Positions 1-8,879 are shown, counted from the stretch's first letter. The stretch: DNA of 64,000 nt from Archangium gephyra (GCF_001027285.1 NZ_CP011509.1:8518501-8582500); one strand, 5' to 3'. Notes: a model not told the origin generated them from the sequence alone. Translations and numbers: made by a program.

Positions 1-228
1 GAACACGCGGGCCTCCTTCTGTGGCCTGCAAGACGCTCGGCCGCGACCTGCAATCGTCGCACCCCGCTCCCACGCGCCGTCCTGTAGCGGACAGCCCATG
101 CGGCCGGGTGCGCTCCTACCATGGAAATCGCCCGGAATCCAAGGGGTTGCCCCGGCTTGTGGCCAACGGTGCGAGCCCCGGGCGAGGGGGCGGCCCCCTC
201 GGAAAAGGCGCCCACCAGGACAGCGGTG
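1..228. other. Left-edge stretch, no gene recognised
   Basis: I see no convincing coding region here on either strand. The open frames that cross it have Arg/Pro/Gly-rich compositions typical of antisense readings of high-GC DNA. It follows the 3' end of the leftward glycosyltransferase, so it may be its 3' untranslated region or part of a gene lying mostly outside the window. Confidence 0.4.
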
Positions 229-1368
229 TCAGGGGACGGCGGCCCGGCGGGCGGGGACGGACGGAGCACCCATCAGCGCGTCCACCTCGGCTTGCACCGA
301 GCGCAGGAAGGCGGCGCGGCTGAAGCGCTCGGCCTGGGCGCGGGCGTCGGCGGGCTGGAAGGCGGGCTCCCACTGCTCGAAGCGGCGCACGGCCTCCACC
401 AGGGCGTCGGGCGTCTGCTCGTCGAAGAAGAGGCCCGTGAGGGGGCTGACGGTCTCCAACGCCCCACCCCGCCCGTAGGCGATGACGGGGCGGCCCGAGG
501 CCTGGGCCTCCAAGGGGACGATGCCGAAGTCCTCCTCGGGGGTGAAGATGAGGGCGCGCGCGTCGCGGTAGAGGCCGGCGAGCGCCTCATTGGGCACGGA
601 GCCGAGGAAGCGGATGTGCGAGGGCAGCGGCCCCGAGGTGAGCTTCGCCGCCTCCTGGCCGGTGCCCACCACCCACAGCGGAGCATCCAGCTGGCGGAAG
701 GCCTCCAGGGCGATGTCGAGCCGCTTGTAGGGGGCGAAGGCGCCCAGCCACAGGTAGTAGCCGCCCTGGCCGAGTCCCTCGAGCGGGTGCTGGCAGAAGC
801 GGTCCAGGGCGATGGGCGGATACACCACGGAGGCCTCGCGGCCCCAGAAGCGCTGCACCTTGCCGGCGATGTGCTGGCTGTTGACGAGGATGCGGTCCAC
901 GCCCGCGGTGCTCTCGCGGTCCCACTTCTGGAGGTACGGACGGACGGCGTGCGCCGCCACGCGCACCGGCAGCGAGGCGCGGCCCGGCCCGAAGTAGTCG
1001 TCGAAGAGGTCCCACATGTAGCGCATGGGCGCGTGCACGTAGGCGAGGTGCCTGGCGCCGGGCGGCTTGCGGATGCCCTTGGCCACGCAGTGGCTGGAGG
1101 AGATGACGAGGTCATAGCCCTCCAGACGCATGGACTCGATGACCTGGGGGAGGACGGGGAGGAAGTGGCGGTAGAGCTTGTGGATGCGGGGGATGCGCTG
1201 GAGGACGGAGGTGTGGATGGGCCGCGACTCGATGCGCGGGTGCACGACGCCGGGGCGGTGCACGAGGGTATGGATGTCCGCCTGCGGGAACAGCTCGCAC
1301 AGTGCCTCGAGCACGTGCTCACCGCCGCGCTGGGTGACGAGCCAGTCATGGACGAGGGCGACCTTCAC
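229..1368 (-). CDS. GT4-family glycosyltransferase (WbaZ-like)
   Basis: Predicted cytoplasmic retaining glycosyltransferase with a GT-B fold, adding a sugar to a surface polysaccharide or lipid acceptor. The 379-residue product opens with KVALVHDWLVTQRGGEHVLE, the N-terminal Rossmann strand and glycine loop of mannosyltransferase-like GT4 enzymes. The C-terminal half has the nucleotide-sugar site with EEDFGIVPLEAQASGRPVIA, the EX7E-type motif of the family. I chose the GTG at 1368, which encodes the expected VKVALVHDW start; a longer frame to 1416 would add an unlikely Pro/Gly-rich extension. It is divergent from a second GT4 gene 92 bases away, so the two probably share a promoter region and a pathway. 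The sugar and the acceptor cannot be read from sequence. Confidence 0.85.
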   Translation of the reverse strand: MKVALVHDWLVTQRGGEHVLEALCELFPQADIHTLVHRPGVVHPRIESRPIHTSVLQRIPRIHKLYRHFLPVLPQVIESMRLEGYDLVISSSHCVAKGIRKPPGARHLAYVHAPMRYMWDLFDDYFGPGRASLPVRVAAHAVRPYLQKWDRESTAGVDRILVNSQHIAGKVQRFWGREASVVYPPIALDRFCQHPLEGLGQGGYYLWLGAFAPYKRLDIALEAFRQLDAPLWVVGTGQEAAKLTSGPLPSHIRFLGSVPNEALAGLYRDARALIFTPEEDFGIVPLEAQASGRPVIAYGRGGALETVSPLTGLFFDEQTPDALVEAVRRFEQWEPAFQPADARAQAERFSRAAFLRSVQAEVDALMGAPSVPARRAAVP

Positions 1369-1460
1369 GGGCGGGCCTTGTACCACCGCCGGGCCCGCTT
1401 GCCGACAACCAGCCAACCGAGCCCCCCACTCCGGACCGCGCGTGTGGTAGGGCCACCTCC

Positions 1461-2540
1461 GTGGCGAGCATCCTCATCGACCTGCGGATGGTGCGTGGCC
1501 GGCTGCACGGCATCGCGCGTTACGCGCTGGAGCTGGCAAGCCGGCTGCCGGAGCTGGCGCCGGATCTGAGCTTCAGCGGCCTGACGGGCCCGGAGGGGCT
1601 GCCAGCGGGACTGGGAGCGCTCACACCGCGCATTCCCCTGCACCGCTGCCCGGTGGGCTTCCTGTCGCCGCTGGAGCAGCCGGCGCTCGCCGCCTCGCTC
1701 GTCCGGCTGGCGCCCGATCTGTTCCACGCGACGTCCTTCTCGGTGCCGGCGCTGTGGCCCGGGCGGCTGGTGGCCACGCTGCACGACGCCAACCACCTGG
1801 TGCTGTCGGCGGAGTACGGCCTGGGCCAGCGCGCCTACTACAAGCTGGTGGTGGGACCGAGGGCGAAGACAGCCCGGGCGCTCATCACGGTCTCCGAGTT
1901 CTCCCGCGAGGAGTTGGCGAGGGAACTCGGCCTGTCGCCCTACCGCCTGCAGGTGATTCCGAATGGGGTGGACGCGCGCTACCAGCCATCGACGGCCTCG
2001 GAGCTGAAGGACTTCCGCGAGCGCCGGGGACTGCCGCCGCGCTTCTTCCTCGCGGTGGGCAACACGAAGGCCTTCAAGAACCTGGGGATGCTGGCGGAGA
2101 TTGCTCCGTCGCTGCCGGTGCCCATCGTGCTGCTGGCGGGCAAGGGCGCGGTGTGGGAGCTGGGCTTCCCGGACTCGACGATCGAGCTGGCGGACCTGCC
2201 CGAGGACGACATGCCGCGCCTGTACGGAGCGGCGACGGCGCTACTGATGCCCTCGCGCTACGAGGGCTTCGGGCTGCCGCCGCTGGAGGCCATGGCCTGC
2301 GGCACGCCGGCGGTGGTGGCTCGGGCCACGTCCCTGCCGGAGGTGGTGGGTGAGGCAGCACTGCTGCTCCCGCCAGATGACGCGAACGCGTGGCGGGAGG
2401 CAGCGCTGAAGCTGCTGCGGGAGGACGCGCTGCGCCGTGAGTTGTCGGAGAAGGGCCGCGAGCGGGCCGCGCTCTTCAACTGGGAGGACTGCGCGCGGCG
2501 GACGCTGGCCACCTACCGCCGTGCGCTCGAGTCGCACTGA
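1461..2540 (+). CDS. GT4-family glycosyltransferase
   Basis: A 359-residue GT-B glycosyltransferase starting at GTG 1461. The N-terminal half (VRGRLHGIARYALEL) resembles acceptor-side loops of mannosyl- and rhamnosyltransferases. The C-terminal half carries FFLAVGNTKAFKN and then SRYEGFGLPPLEAMACGTPA, the classic EX7E donor-binding motif with the catalytic glutamates. There is no signal peptide or membrane segment, so it acts at the inner face of the membrane or in the cytosol. It is divergently paired with the glycosyltransferase at 229-1368, which suggests a joint role in exopolysaccharide or O-antigen assembly. An O-antigen ligase-like gene lies further along the window but is not contiguous with it. 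Substrate specificity is unknown. Confidence 0.88.
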   Translation: MASILIDLRMVRGRLHGIARYALELASRLPELAPDLSFSGLTGPEGLPAGLGALTPRIPLHRCPVGFLSPLEQPALAASLVRLAPDLFHATSFSVPALWPGRLVATLHDANHLVLSAEYGLGQRAYYKLVVGPRAKTARALITVSEFSREELARELGLSPYRLQVIPNGVDARYQPSTASELKDFRERRGLPPRFFLAVGNTKAFKNLGMLAEIAPSLPVPIVLLAGKGAVWELGFPDSTIELADLPEDDMPRLYGAATALLMPSRYEGFGLPPLEAMACGTPAVVARATSLPEVVGEAALLLPPDDANAWREAALKLLREDALRRELSEKGRERAALFNWEDCARRTLATYRRALESH

Positions 2541-2616
2541 GCCATTCCTCCAAACGCACAGCGTGGCTTCACAGGGGCATGGTGCCCTCCACGGAGACGC
2601 GCTAATCCCCTGCTTC

Positions 2617-3726
2617 ATGCCGGAGCAGCTCAAGAACTTCTTCGACCGGAGCGTGGTGACGCGCATCGCCACCATGCTGCGTGGCGCCCACCCCTCCTTC
2701 CCGGAGCCCCGCTTCCTGGCCGAGGCCACCGATGGACTCGAGGCCCACGAGCTCCTGGGCCGTGCCCGCCACATCATGCAGGCCATGCACCGCGCGCTTC
2801 CCTCTGACTTCGAGCGCGCGGCCGGAATCCTCCTGCGCTCGCTCGGGCCGGAGCTCGAACGCGAGGAGCTCCAGGGCATGGGGGTGTTCATCTACATGCC
2901 CCACACCATGTACGTCGCGGAGCACGGGCTCGAGCATTTCGAGACCTCGATGCGCGCCCAGTACGAGCTCACCAAGCGGTTCACCGCCGAGTTCTCCATC
3001 CGCCCGTTCCTCGAGCGCTACCCTCGCGAGGCACTGGAGCGCCTCCACCAGTGGACGAAGGATTCGAACGTCCACGTCCGGCGGCTCGTCTCGGAGGGCA
3101 CGAGGCCCCGGCTGCCCTGGGCCTCCCGGCTCCGTGCGTTCCAGAAGGATCCACGCCCGGTGCTCGCGCTCCTCGAGTTGCTCAAGGATGACCCCGAGCT
3201 CTACGTCCGGCGCTCCGTGGCCAACAACCTGAACGACATCGGCAAGGACCACCCGGAGGTCCTCGTGGACACCTGCGCTCGCTGGAAGGAAGGCGCCTCA
3301 CCCGAGCGCCTGTGGATCATCCGCCACGCACTCCGCTCCGCCGTGAAACGAGGAGATGCGCGCGCCCTCTCGGTGCTCGGATTCCAGGGGGGCGGAGAGC
3401 TCGAGGTGACGGCCTCGTTCCAGCCCAGGCGCGTCCAGCTCGGCGAGAGCGTCTCCATGACCCTGTCCGTCACCAACCGCGCGAAGACTCGCCAGCAGGC
3501 CGTCGTCGACTTCGCCGTGCACTTCGTCAAGGCGAACGGCTCGGCCAGTCCCAAAGTCTTCAAGGGCGCCAAGGTCGATCTCCTCCCCGGCGCGTCCTGC
3601 ACCCTCGAGAAGTCGATCTCCTTCGCCACCATGACGACGCGCAAGCACTACGCGGGCACGCACCGGGTCGAGGCCCTCGTGAATGGCCGGGCCTCGGACC
3701 TGGGGAGCTTCACCGTCATCGGTTGA
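2617..3726 (+). CDS. alkC: AlkC-type DNA alkylation repair protein (HEAT repeats plus Ig-like domain)
   Basis: Probable DNA glycosylase of the AlkC/YhaZ branch of the AlkD superfamily, which excises positively charged alkylated bases such as 3-methyladenine. The 369-residue product begins MPEQLKNFFDR, like AlkC proteins that start M-x-x-x-LK-x-F. Residues about 20-250 form helical HEAT-like repeats with the family signatures HVRRLVSEGTRPRLPW and YVRRSVANNLNDIGKDHP. The last 115 residues or so are beta-rich, with MTTRKHYAGTH, and match the Ig-like C-terminal domain found in part of the AlkC family. The ATG at 2617 was preferred over an upstream in-frame start at 2437 because that extension runs inside the preceding gene. 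It ends convergently with a UvrC-like repair gene. Confidence 0.85.
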   Translation: MPEQLKNFFDRSVVTRIATMLRGAHPSFPEPRFLAEATDGLEAHELLGRARHIMQAMHRALPSDFERAAGILLRSLGPELEREELQGMGVFIYMPHTMYVAEHGLEHFETSMRAQYELTKRFTAEFSIRPFLERYPREALERLHQWTKDSNVHVRRLVSEGTRPRLPWASRLRAFQKDPRPVLALLELLKDDPELYVRRSVANNLNDIGKDHPEVLVDTCARWKEGASPERLWIIRHALRSAVKRGDARALSVLGFQGGGELEVTASFQPRRVQLGESVSMTLSVTNRAKTRQQAVVDFAVHFVKANGSASPKVFKGAKVDLLPGASCTLEKSISFATMTTRKHYAGTHRVEALVNGRASDLGSFTVIG

Positions 3727-3756
3727 ACCCCTGCCCTCTCCGGACACGAAGCCGAG

Positions 3757-3783
3757 CAACTGGTCCGACTGTCGGACCAGTTG
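3757..3783. terminator. Bidirectional terminator candidate: perfect 13-bp inverted repeat
   Basis: CAACTGGTCCGAC and its exact reverse complement GTCGGACCAGTTG are separated by one base. The repeat sits between the stop codons of two convergent genes (ends at 3726 and 3826). A very stable hairpin forms in either transcript, but no clear T-run follows. The central position suits a shared terminator; a protein-binding palindrome is the alternative. Confidence 0.6.
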
Positions 3784-3825
3784 GAGCCTCTCGGGCCCGG
3801 AAGGGATGGGTCTCAGCCCCTCCAA

Positions 3826-4920
3826 CTATGAAGCCGCGGGGTGCCCGCCAGCGGAAGCCGCGAAGGCCGTGGCGGGCACGGTCCGCTCCAACTCCTCCGG
3901 GTTGAGGCGGAACCAACGCGCCACGAGCAGCACCTCCTGCGCCTCATGGGCGCGCAGGCCGATGATCGCCGGTTCCGGCCGCTCGAAGACCTCGCTCACC
4001 GTCGCTTCCAGGGCGAGCCGCTCGTGCGGCGTGCGCGGAGCGGCGGACTCGGCGCGCACGCTCCCCCGGCGGATGACGTAGGTCCGGTCCTCCCCATCAT
4101 GGCCTGGCACCGTGTAGACGAAGGACAGCCGCTCCACGAACTGGCCGATCCGCAGCAACTCGGCCTGCACGCGCTCCAGCGTCTCCGCCCGGTCCCTCAA
4201 CTCGGCGGCGTACTCGAACTGGAGGCGCCGGGACGCCATGCTCATCCGCTCGCGAAGCAGGGTCAGCGGCTGGTCCGTCACCCCATTCAGGAAGTCCCGG
4301 GTCTGATTGACGCGCGCCAGGTACTCCGTGCGCGTGCACCCCCCGGCACACGGTGACAGGCAGCGTCCCACCTGGCCCCGCATGCAGCGCGGATCCTCCT
4401 TCAGCCGGAAGAGCTCGATCTGATCCGCCAGCCGCATGGGCGTGTCCGAGGAGCAGTCTCGCAACTCCAGCAGATCACTCACCGCCCGTACCGCCGCGGT
4501 GGCGCCCTGCCGCCCACGGAGGGGACCGAAGTATTCAGCCCCATCGTTGATGACGTGGCCCACCACCAGCAACCGCGGCACGGGCTCCCGGGTCAACTTG
4601 ATGAAGCACAGCGAGTTGTCGCGCTTGTGCTGCACGTTGAACGGGGGCCGCCAGCGCTTGATGTGCCGGAACTCCTGCAACAAGGCCGCGAACTCGCTCG
4701 GCTCGTAGTCCCACTCCACGCCGTGCGCGTGCCCGATGATCTCCGCCCCCTTCTCCCCGCGCTGGGCCCGGAAGTAGGAGAGCAGCCGCGTGCGGACCTT
4801 CACCGATTTGCCCACGTAGAGCACCTCTCCCGAGGGGCCCCGCATGCGGTAGACCCCGGGACGGTTCTCGGCGCGGGCGCGGACATCCTCGCGGAGTTGT
4901 TCGAGACGGCTGGCGCTCAT
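3826..4920 (-). CDS. UvrC N-terminal-like (Cho-type) GIY-YIG excinuclease
   Basis: A 364-residue homologue of the N-terminal half of UvrC. The GIY-YIG nuclease domain covers residues 20-95, with GVYRM, LYVGKS, the catalytic-type Arg in KVRTRL and the Glu in LLQEFRHIKRWRPPFN. A cysteine set (DC, RCM, GRC, SPC) corresponds to the four cysteines that hold an iron-sulfur cluster in E. coli UvrC, although the first gap is longer here. A UVR-type helical segment (ASRRLQFEYAAELRDRAETL) for UvrB contact follows. The RNase H-like 5' nuclease domain and HhH tail of full UvrC (about 600 residues) are absent, so it can make at most the 3' incision, as Cho does. It is convergent with the alkylation repair gene. 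Confidence 0.85.
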   Translation of the reverse strand: MSASRLEQLREDVRARAENRPGVYRMRGPSGEVLYVGKSVKVRTRLLSYFRAQRGEKGAEIIGHAHGVEWDYEPSEFAALLQEFRHIKRWRPPFNVQHKRDNSLCFIKLTREPVPRLLVVGHVINDGAEYFGPLRGRQGATAAVRAVSDLLELRDCSSDTPMRLADQIELFRLKEDPRCMRGQVGRCLSPCAGGCTRTEYLARVNQTRDFLNGVTDQPLTLLRERMSMASRRLQFEYAAELRDRAETLERVQAELLRIGQFVERLSFVYTVPGHDGEDRTYVIRRGSVRAESAAPRTPHERLALEATVSEVFERPEPAIIGLRAHEAQEVLLVARWFRLNPEELERTVPATAFAASAGGHPAAS

Positions 4921-5044
4921 GCGGCGAATGACCCGGTCGCGATACGCCGGGGCCGCTCAGCCTATAGCGCTCACGCGAAGCGCACGCGGGAGCGCCCGTC
5001 CTCCTCTCGATGCACGGCCGTGGGGCAAGCGGCGGAGCCAGCCC

Positions 5045-5401
5045 TCACCGCGCGAATCGCTGAGCAATCTCCAGGAGCTCGGTGATGTCGAAGGGCTTTT
5101 GCAGCACGGCGGTGACGGACGGATGCGACACCACCGAGCCGCTGATGGCCACCACGGGGACCTCGCCCAGGCCCAACCCGGTCCTCAGCTGCTCGAGGAA
5201 GGCCCAGCCATCCAGCCGCGGCATGTAGAAGTCGAGCAGCACCAGGCGCGGCCGCAGCCCGCCCGCCAGCAGTTCGAGCGCCTCGGCGCCATCGACCGCG
5301 CAGGTCACCTGGTACCCCTCCCCGGCGAGCACGTCCTGGATGATCTCGCGAAGGTCGGTCTCGTCCTCGACCACGAGGACGACGGGAGAAGGAACGGGCA
5401 T
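5045..5401 (-). CDS. Single-domain response regulator (CheY-like)
   Basis: A 118-residue stand-alone receiver domain that would be phosphorylated by a sensor kinase encoded elsewhere. The acidic pair E12-D13 (VVEDE), phosphoacceptor D57 (LLDFYMPRLDG), Ser86 and Lys101 (LQKPFD) are all present, so it should be phosphorylatable. There is no output domain; it must act by protein contact or in a phosphorelay. It lies 124 bases upstream of the UvrC-like gene on the same strand and downstream of a small XRE regulator. No histidine kinase is adjacent, so its partner cannot be assigned. Confidence 0.88.
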   Translation of the reverse strand: MPVPSPVVLVVEDETDLREIIQDVLAGEGYQVTCAVDGAEALELLAGGLRPRLVLLDFYMPRLDGWAFLEQLRTGLGLGEVPVVAISGSVVSHPSVTAVLQKPFDITELLEIAQRFAR

Positions 5402-5481
5402 GTCCTGGCGTGACTAGATCAGCACGTGCGGGGGGAACAGGGAACATCCGCCCGGTCCCCCCTAGAGGATCCGCCGGTTGC

Positions 5482-5835
5482 TCAGCGCTCCTCGAACATG
5501 GCGCGCACGACACGCCAGACGAGCTGCACGTCCCGCCCGGAGCGGTTGGACAGGAAGTCGCAGAGCTCCGCGACCCGATCGGACTTCTCGCGCTCGAAGG
5601 TCTGGAACAGCGTCTTCAAGGAGACGTCGAGCCCCTCCGTCAACTTGGCCAACGTCTCGAGCGACGGGGAGAACGCCCCGCGCTCGATGCGCCGGATGGC
5701 ATCCACCGACAGTCCACTCCGCTCCGCGAGTTGCTCCTGGGTGAGCTGCTGCGCGGTCCTGAGGCGGCGCAGGTGGGTGCCGAAGCGGAGGTGCAACTGC
5801 TCACCCTCCGCCAGCTTGTTCTTCTCGTTCTCCAT
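5482..5835 (-). CDS. XRE-family helix-turn-helix transcriptional regulator
   Basis: A 117-residue cytoplasmic DNA-binding protein. Residues about 20-75 form a Cro/CI-type HTH: LRRLRTAQQLTQEQLAERSG followed by LSVDAIRRIERG, with the usual LTQEQLAERSGLS recognition region. The tail has no recognisable ligand domain. I start it at the ATG at 5835 (MENEKNKLAEGEQ). An in-frame ATG at 5865 would place the first codons inside a perfect 21-bp palindrome that looks like its own operator. The protein is of the small autoregulated kind. Targets beyond its own promoter are unknown. Confidence 0.82.
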   Translation of the reverse strand: MENEKNKLAEGEQLHLRFGTHLRRLRTAQQLTQEQLAERSGLSVDAIRRIERGAFSPSLETLAKLTEGLDVSLKTLFQTFEREKSDRVAELCDFLSNRSGRDVQLVWRVVRAMFEER

Positions 5836-5856
5836 ACCGCGCGGATGATTGGGAGG

Positions 5857-5877
5857 GCCCTTCACGATGTGAAGGGC
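5857..5877. promoter_or_regulatory. Palindromic operator candidate upstream of the XRE gene
   Basis: GCCCTTCAC and GTGAAGGGC form a perfect 9-bp inverted repeat around the triplet GAT. It lies 21 bases upstream of the chosen start codon of the XRE regulator. Symmetry, length and position fit a dimeric HTH repressor operator for autoregulation. On the gene's strand, a further GTGAA half-site occurs just upstream of the palindrome. Confidence 0.6.
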
Positions 5878-5959
5878 GGATGTTCACGGGTGGACCCTGC
5901 TTTCGAGCCCGGCGTTGCAAACTCCACCCGCTCTCCTCCCCCGCCTGTGACGCACCGGC

Positions 5960-7159
5960 TCAGTTCTGGCCGAGCTTCTCCTTCATGCGCGCGATGCCCT
6001 TCTTGTAGGCGTCGTGGTCCTTGTGGCCCAGCGCGGACTGGAAGTTCTCCAGCGCCTCGGCCCACTTCTGCTCGCCCTCGTAGACGCGGGCGATGTTGTA
6101 GAAGGAGCTCGCCTTGATGGTGGCCGCGGCCTTGCCCGACGCCAGGGCAATGGCCTTGCGGTTGGCCCACAGCGCCTCGGCGTTGCGGTTGAGCTTCTGG
6201 TACGCCAGTCCGAGGTTGCTGTACGCCTGCCCATGCTCCGGGTTGTTGGCGATGGCCTCCAGGTACAGCGACACGGCCTCGTCGAGCTTGCCCTCGTGAT
6301 AGGCCTTCTCGCCCTGCTTGTTCAGCGTGTCCGCCAGGCGCGTCTGATCCACCGACACCTCGGGCACGGACTGGAAGCCGCCACCCTTGATGAGGCCCTG
6401 CATGAACGAGCCCACCTGGCCACGGTCCTTCACGTCGGTGAACTTGTTGATGTCGTAGAACTCGCCGTTGTCACCGATGCCGAACACCACCCAGACGTTG
6501 CCGGCCTTGCCCCGGGGCGGCGTGAAGGTGCGCACCAGCGAGGAGCCCACGTAGACGAACACCTTCGCCTGGCTGGCGTTGGAGAGCGTCGTCGAGCCCT
6601 GCTTGTCGCCCTCGGTGTAATTGTGCACGGCGTAGAGGTACTTCACGCCGTTCTTCTTCTTCTCCAGCGTGACGGTCTCCGGGCCGTAGCTCGTCGTGTC
6701 GTCCACGTCCAGGTTGGCCAGGTCGCCCTGCTTGGCGGAGAAGAAGACGTGGGTCGAGGGATGGACCAGGTGCGAGTCCAGATCGCTCGGCTGCGCGCCC
6801 CAGTTGAGCACGATGCGCATGCCGTCCAGGTTCTGCATCATCACCGGGCTGATGGCGTACGACAGGCCATCGCACGGGCACTTCACCACCAGGTTGGAGT
6901 AACCGTCCTTCTTGACGATCAGGCTCACCGAGCTGTCATCGGCGCCGCCGAAGGGCTTCTCGAACCGGACCGTGCCGTCCGCCGCCGTGGTGCCCTTGAC
7001 GGACGCCTCGCCATTCTTCTGGGCGATGACCTCCGCTCCCGCGATCTTCTGATCCTTCACCGTGGCGCTGAGGATCTGGACCTTGATGGCCTCCGCCGCC
7101 TGCGCGGACACCGGCACCGCGCACCCCAGAGAGAACGCCAACGCGAACAACCGCTTCAT
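5960..7159 (-). CDS. Secreted YfaP/DUF2135-like protein with C-terminal TPR repeats
   Basis: A 399-residue exported protein. Residues 1-22 are a signal peptide (MKRLFALAFSLGCAVPVSAQA). A carboxypeptidase-regulatory-like beta domain follows (about 25-95, with AADGTVRFEKPF). Next comes a domain with MRIVLNWGAQPSDLDSHLV and YAVHNYTEGD, typical of YfaP/DUF2135 proteins. From about residue 285 there are tetratricopeptide repeats (AYSNLGLAYQKLNRNAEALW), a protein-interaction scaffold. It probably sits in the periplasm or at the envelope. The next upstream gene, 106 bases away on the same strand, also encodes an exported protein, so they may be functionally linked. The exact role is unknown. Confidence 0.75.
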   Translation of the reverse strand: MKRLFALAFSLGCAVPVSAQAAEAIKVQILSATVKDQKIAGAEVIAQKNGEASVKGTTAADGTVRFEKPFGGADDSSVSLIVKKDGYSNLVVKCPCDGLSYAISPVMMQNLDGMRIVLNWGAQPSDLDSHLVHPSTHVFFSAKQGDLANLDVDDTTSYGPETVTLEKKKNGVKYLYAVHNYTEGDKQGSTTLSNASQAKVFVYVGSSLVRTFTPPRGKAGNVWVVFGIGDNGEFYDINKFTDVKDRGQVGSFMQGLIKGGGFQSVPEVSVDQTRLADTLNKQGEKAYHEGKLDEAVSLYLEAIANNPEHGQAYSNLGLAYQKLNRNAEALWANRKAIALASGKAAATIKASSFYNIARVYEGEQKWAEALENFQSALGHKDHDAYKKGIARMKEKLGQN

Positions 7160-7265
7160 GTCTGCTGCCCCCGAAAAAGAGAAGTAAAGCGGGGGCAGTC
7201 TACGGGCCTCCCGGTGGAGCGTTCAAATGCGGACACGCTCCGTCCGGGGGCCGGCGCTCACGGAC

Positions 7266-8822
7266 TCACTGGTCGTCGCACGGCGTGCCCAGACGGGCAC
7301 CGGTGTAGACCCCCAGCTCGTTGTAGATGAGCGGCAGGTTCTCCTCGACGGGCACCGGGCGCAGCTCGGTCTTCTTCTTGTTCTCGAGCCACGTCGAGGG
7401 GGCCGCACGGTCCAGCACCAGCCGGAGCTCGCCCTTCTTCGTGGCGAAGATCTCTCCCTCCGAGTCGGAGACGATGTCCGTCATCTTCTGCTGCTGCAGG
7501 TTGCCCTTGGGGCCGATGAAGACGCGGAAGCTCCGCTCCTGACCCGGCTGGAAGCCCCGCTCCACCAGGTAGTAACGGCCCTGCTGGTCGCGCAGCAGCG
7601 CGTAGGGCACGTACTTCTGCGGATTGGGCTCGATGGTGGCCTTCTGCACCAGCTCCTGGGCCTTCTCGGACTCGAGCATCGTGAACGGGATGGTGCGCTC
7701 GCCGCAGCGGACCTCGCACGTCTTCTTCTCCTCGTTCAGCTCCACCTCCGAGTACACGCGCATGTCGAGCCCGCGGAACGAGGAATTCATCGTCTTGTTG
7801 AAGAAGCGCGGCTCGAGGAAGTGGTAGCCGGAAAGCACCCAGGGCGGCGGCGCGACCTGGACGAGCTTCTTGCCGTCGCCGTAGGCCAGCTGCACGGTCT
7901 GCCGCTCGTGGGGCAGCACCGCCACGTAGTGCCCCTTGTTGTCCGTGCACACGCGGATCTTCTCCAGGCGCAGCCGCTCGGTGAGCTTCTCCCCCTGGCC
8001 GCGCGCGGACTCGAGGTTCTCCGTGAAGTACTTCGTGGCGAACTCCTCCTGGTTCGACGCGTCCTTCGCGGTCGTCCAGGCGACCCGGCCCGCCTGCACC
8101 TCCAGCTTCAGGGCGTCCCCGAAGCGGCAGGAGACCTCCTTCACCTGGGCCTGGATGGCCTTCTTGCCCTCGGCCGTCGCGCACAGCTTCTCCAGGGCGG
8201 AGAACGGGCTCTCGCAGTAGGAGGAGATGCTGTACGACTTGAGCAGCTCGTCGGGGATGCTGTTCCAGTCGATCGCCACCGCCGCCGAGGTGCCACACGC
8301 CGTGTTCATGGACTTCACCGGCTCGGCGAGCGACTTCTCGGCCTCGGCCATCTCGGCCTTGCGGTCGAACGCCATCAGCTTGGTGAGCGTGCCATCCGCC
8401 TTCTGCTTCTGGTGGAGCGCGTACACCTCCTCGCCCTTGAGGGCCTTGGTGCGATCGTCGTCGTAGGACACCGTGACGCCATCACGCTTGCCGGGCAGAT
8501 TGAGGGTGTAGCTCCGGGTTCCTCCGCCAGCCGGGCGCACGATGAGGGTGGCGAAGCTCCGGCCCCGCAGCTCGGTGGAGTAGTAGACGTAGTCGCCCGT
8601 CTCGTTCACGTCGTGGGGGAGCACCTTGCCATCGAGCTCGCTCCCCGTGCCCTGCACGCGCAGGAGGGCCTTCTTGCTCTCCACGGGCGAGAGGGGAACG
8701 ACCGCCACCAGCTCCCCTTCCCGGCCGGAGAACACCTTCCCGGCTTCCACGGGCGCCGCCGCCCGGGCGGGGACCGAAGACAACACTCCTACCGCGATGA
8801 ACATCGCCAGAACGACTCTCAC
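7266..8822 (-). CDS. Secreted hypothetical protein
   Basis: I do not recognise a domain in this 518-residue protein. It has a clear signal peptide (MRVVLAMFIAVGVLSSVPARA), so it is exported. The mature part is mixed alpha/beta and contains several cysteines that could form disulfides (NTACGTS, SSYCESP, KLCATA, EVSCRF, RVCTDN, TCEVRCGE). The C-terminal 250 residues have beta-rich segments such as RYYLVERGFQPGQERSFRVF. It lies between a Ser/Thr kinase gene (57 bases upstream) and the YfaP/TPR gene (106 bases downstream), all leftward, so the three may be co-expressed. No catalytic motif is visible. Confidence 0.7.
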   Translation of the reverse strand: MRVVLAMFIAVGVLSSVPARAAAPVEAGKVFSGREGELVAVVPLSPVESKKALLRVQGTGSELDGKVLPHDVNETGDYVYYSTELRGRSFATLIVRPAGGGTRSYTLNLPGKRDGVTVSYDDDRTKALKGEEVYALHQKQKADGTLTKLMAFDRKAEMAEAEKSLAEPVKSMNTACGTSAAVAIDWNSIPDELLKSYSISSYCESPFSALEKLCATAEGKKAIQAQVKEVSCRFGDALKLEVQAGRVAWTTAKDASNQEEFATKYFTENLESARGQGEKLTERLRLEKIRVCTDNKGHYVAVLPHERQTVQLAYGDGKKLVQVAPPPWVLSGYHFLEPRFFNKTMNSSFRGLDMRVYSEVELNEEKKTCEVRCGERTIPFTMLESEKAQELVQKATIEPNPQKYVPYALLRDQQGRYYLVERGFQPGQERSFRVFIGPKGNLQQQKMTDIVSDSEGEIFATKKGELRLVLDRAAPSTWLENKKKTELRPVPVEENLPLIYNELGVYTGARLGTPCDDQ

Positions 8823-8879
8823 ATGTGCCTCCTGTGGGGTGCGCCAGGGCCCGCGCGAGGCGGACGCGAGCGCTCGGAA

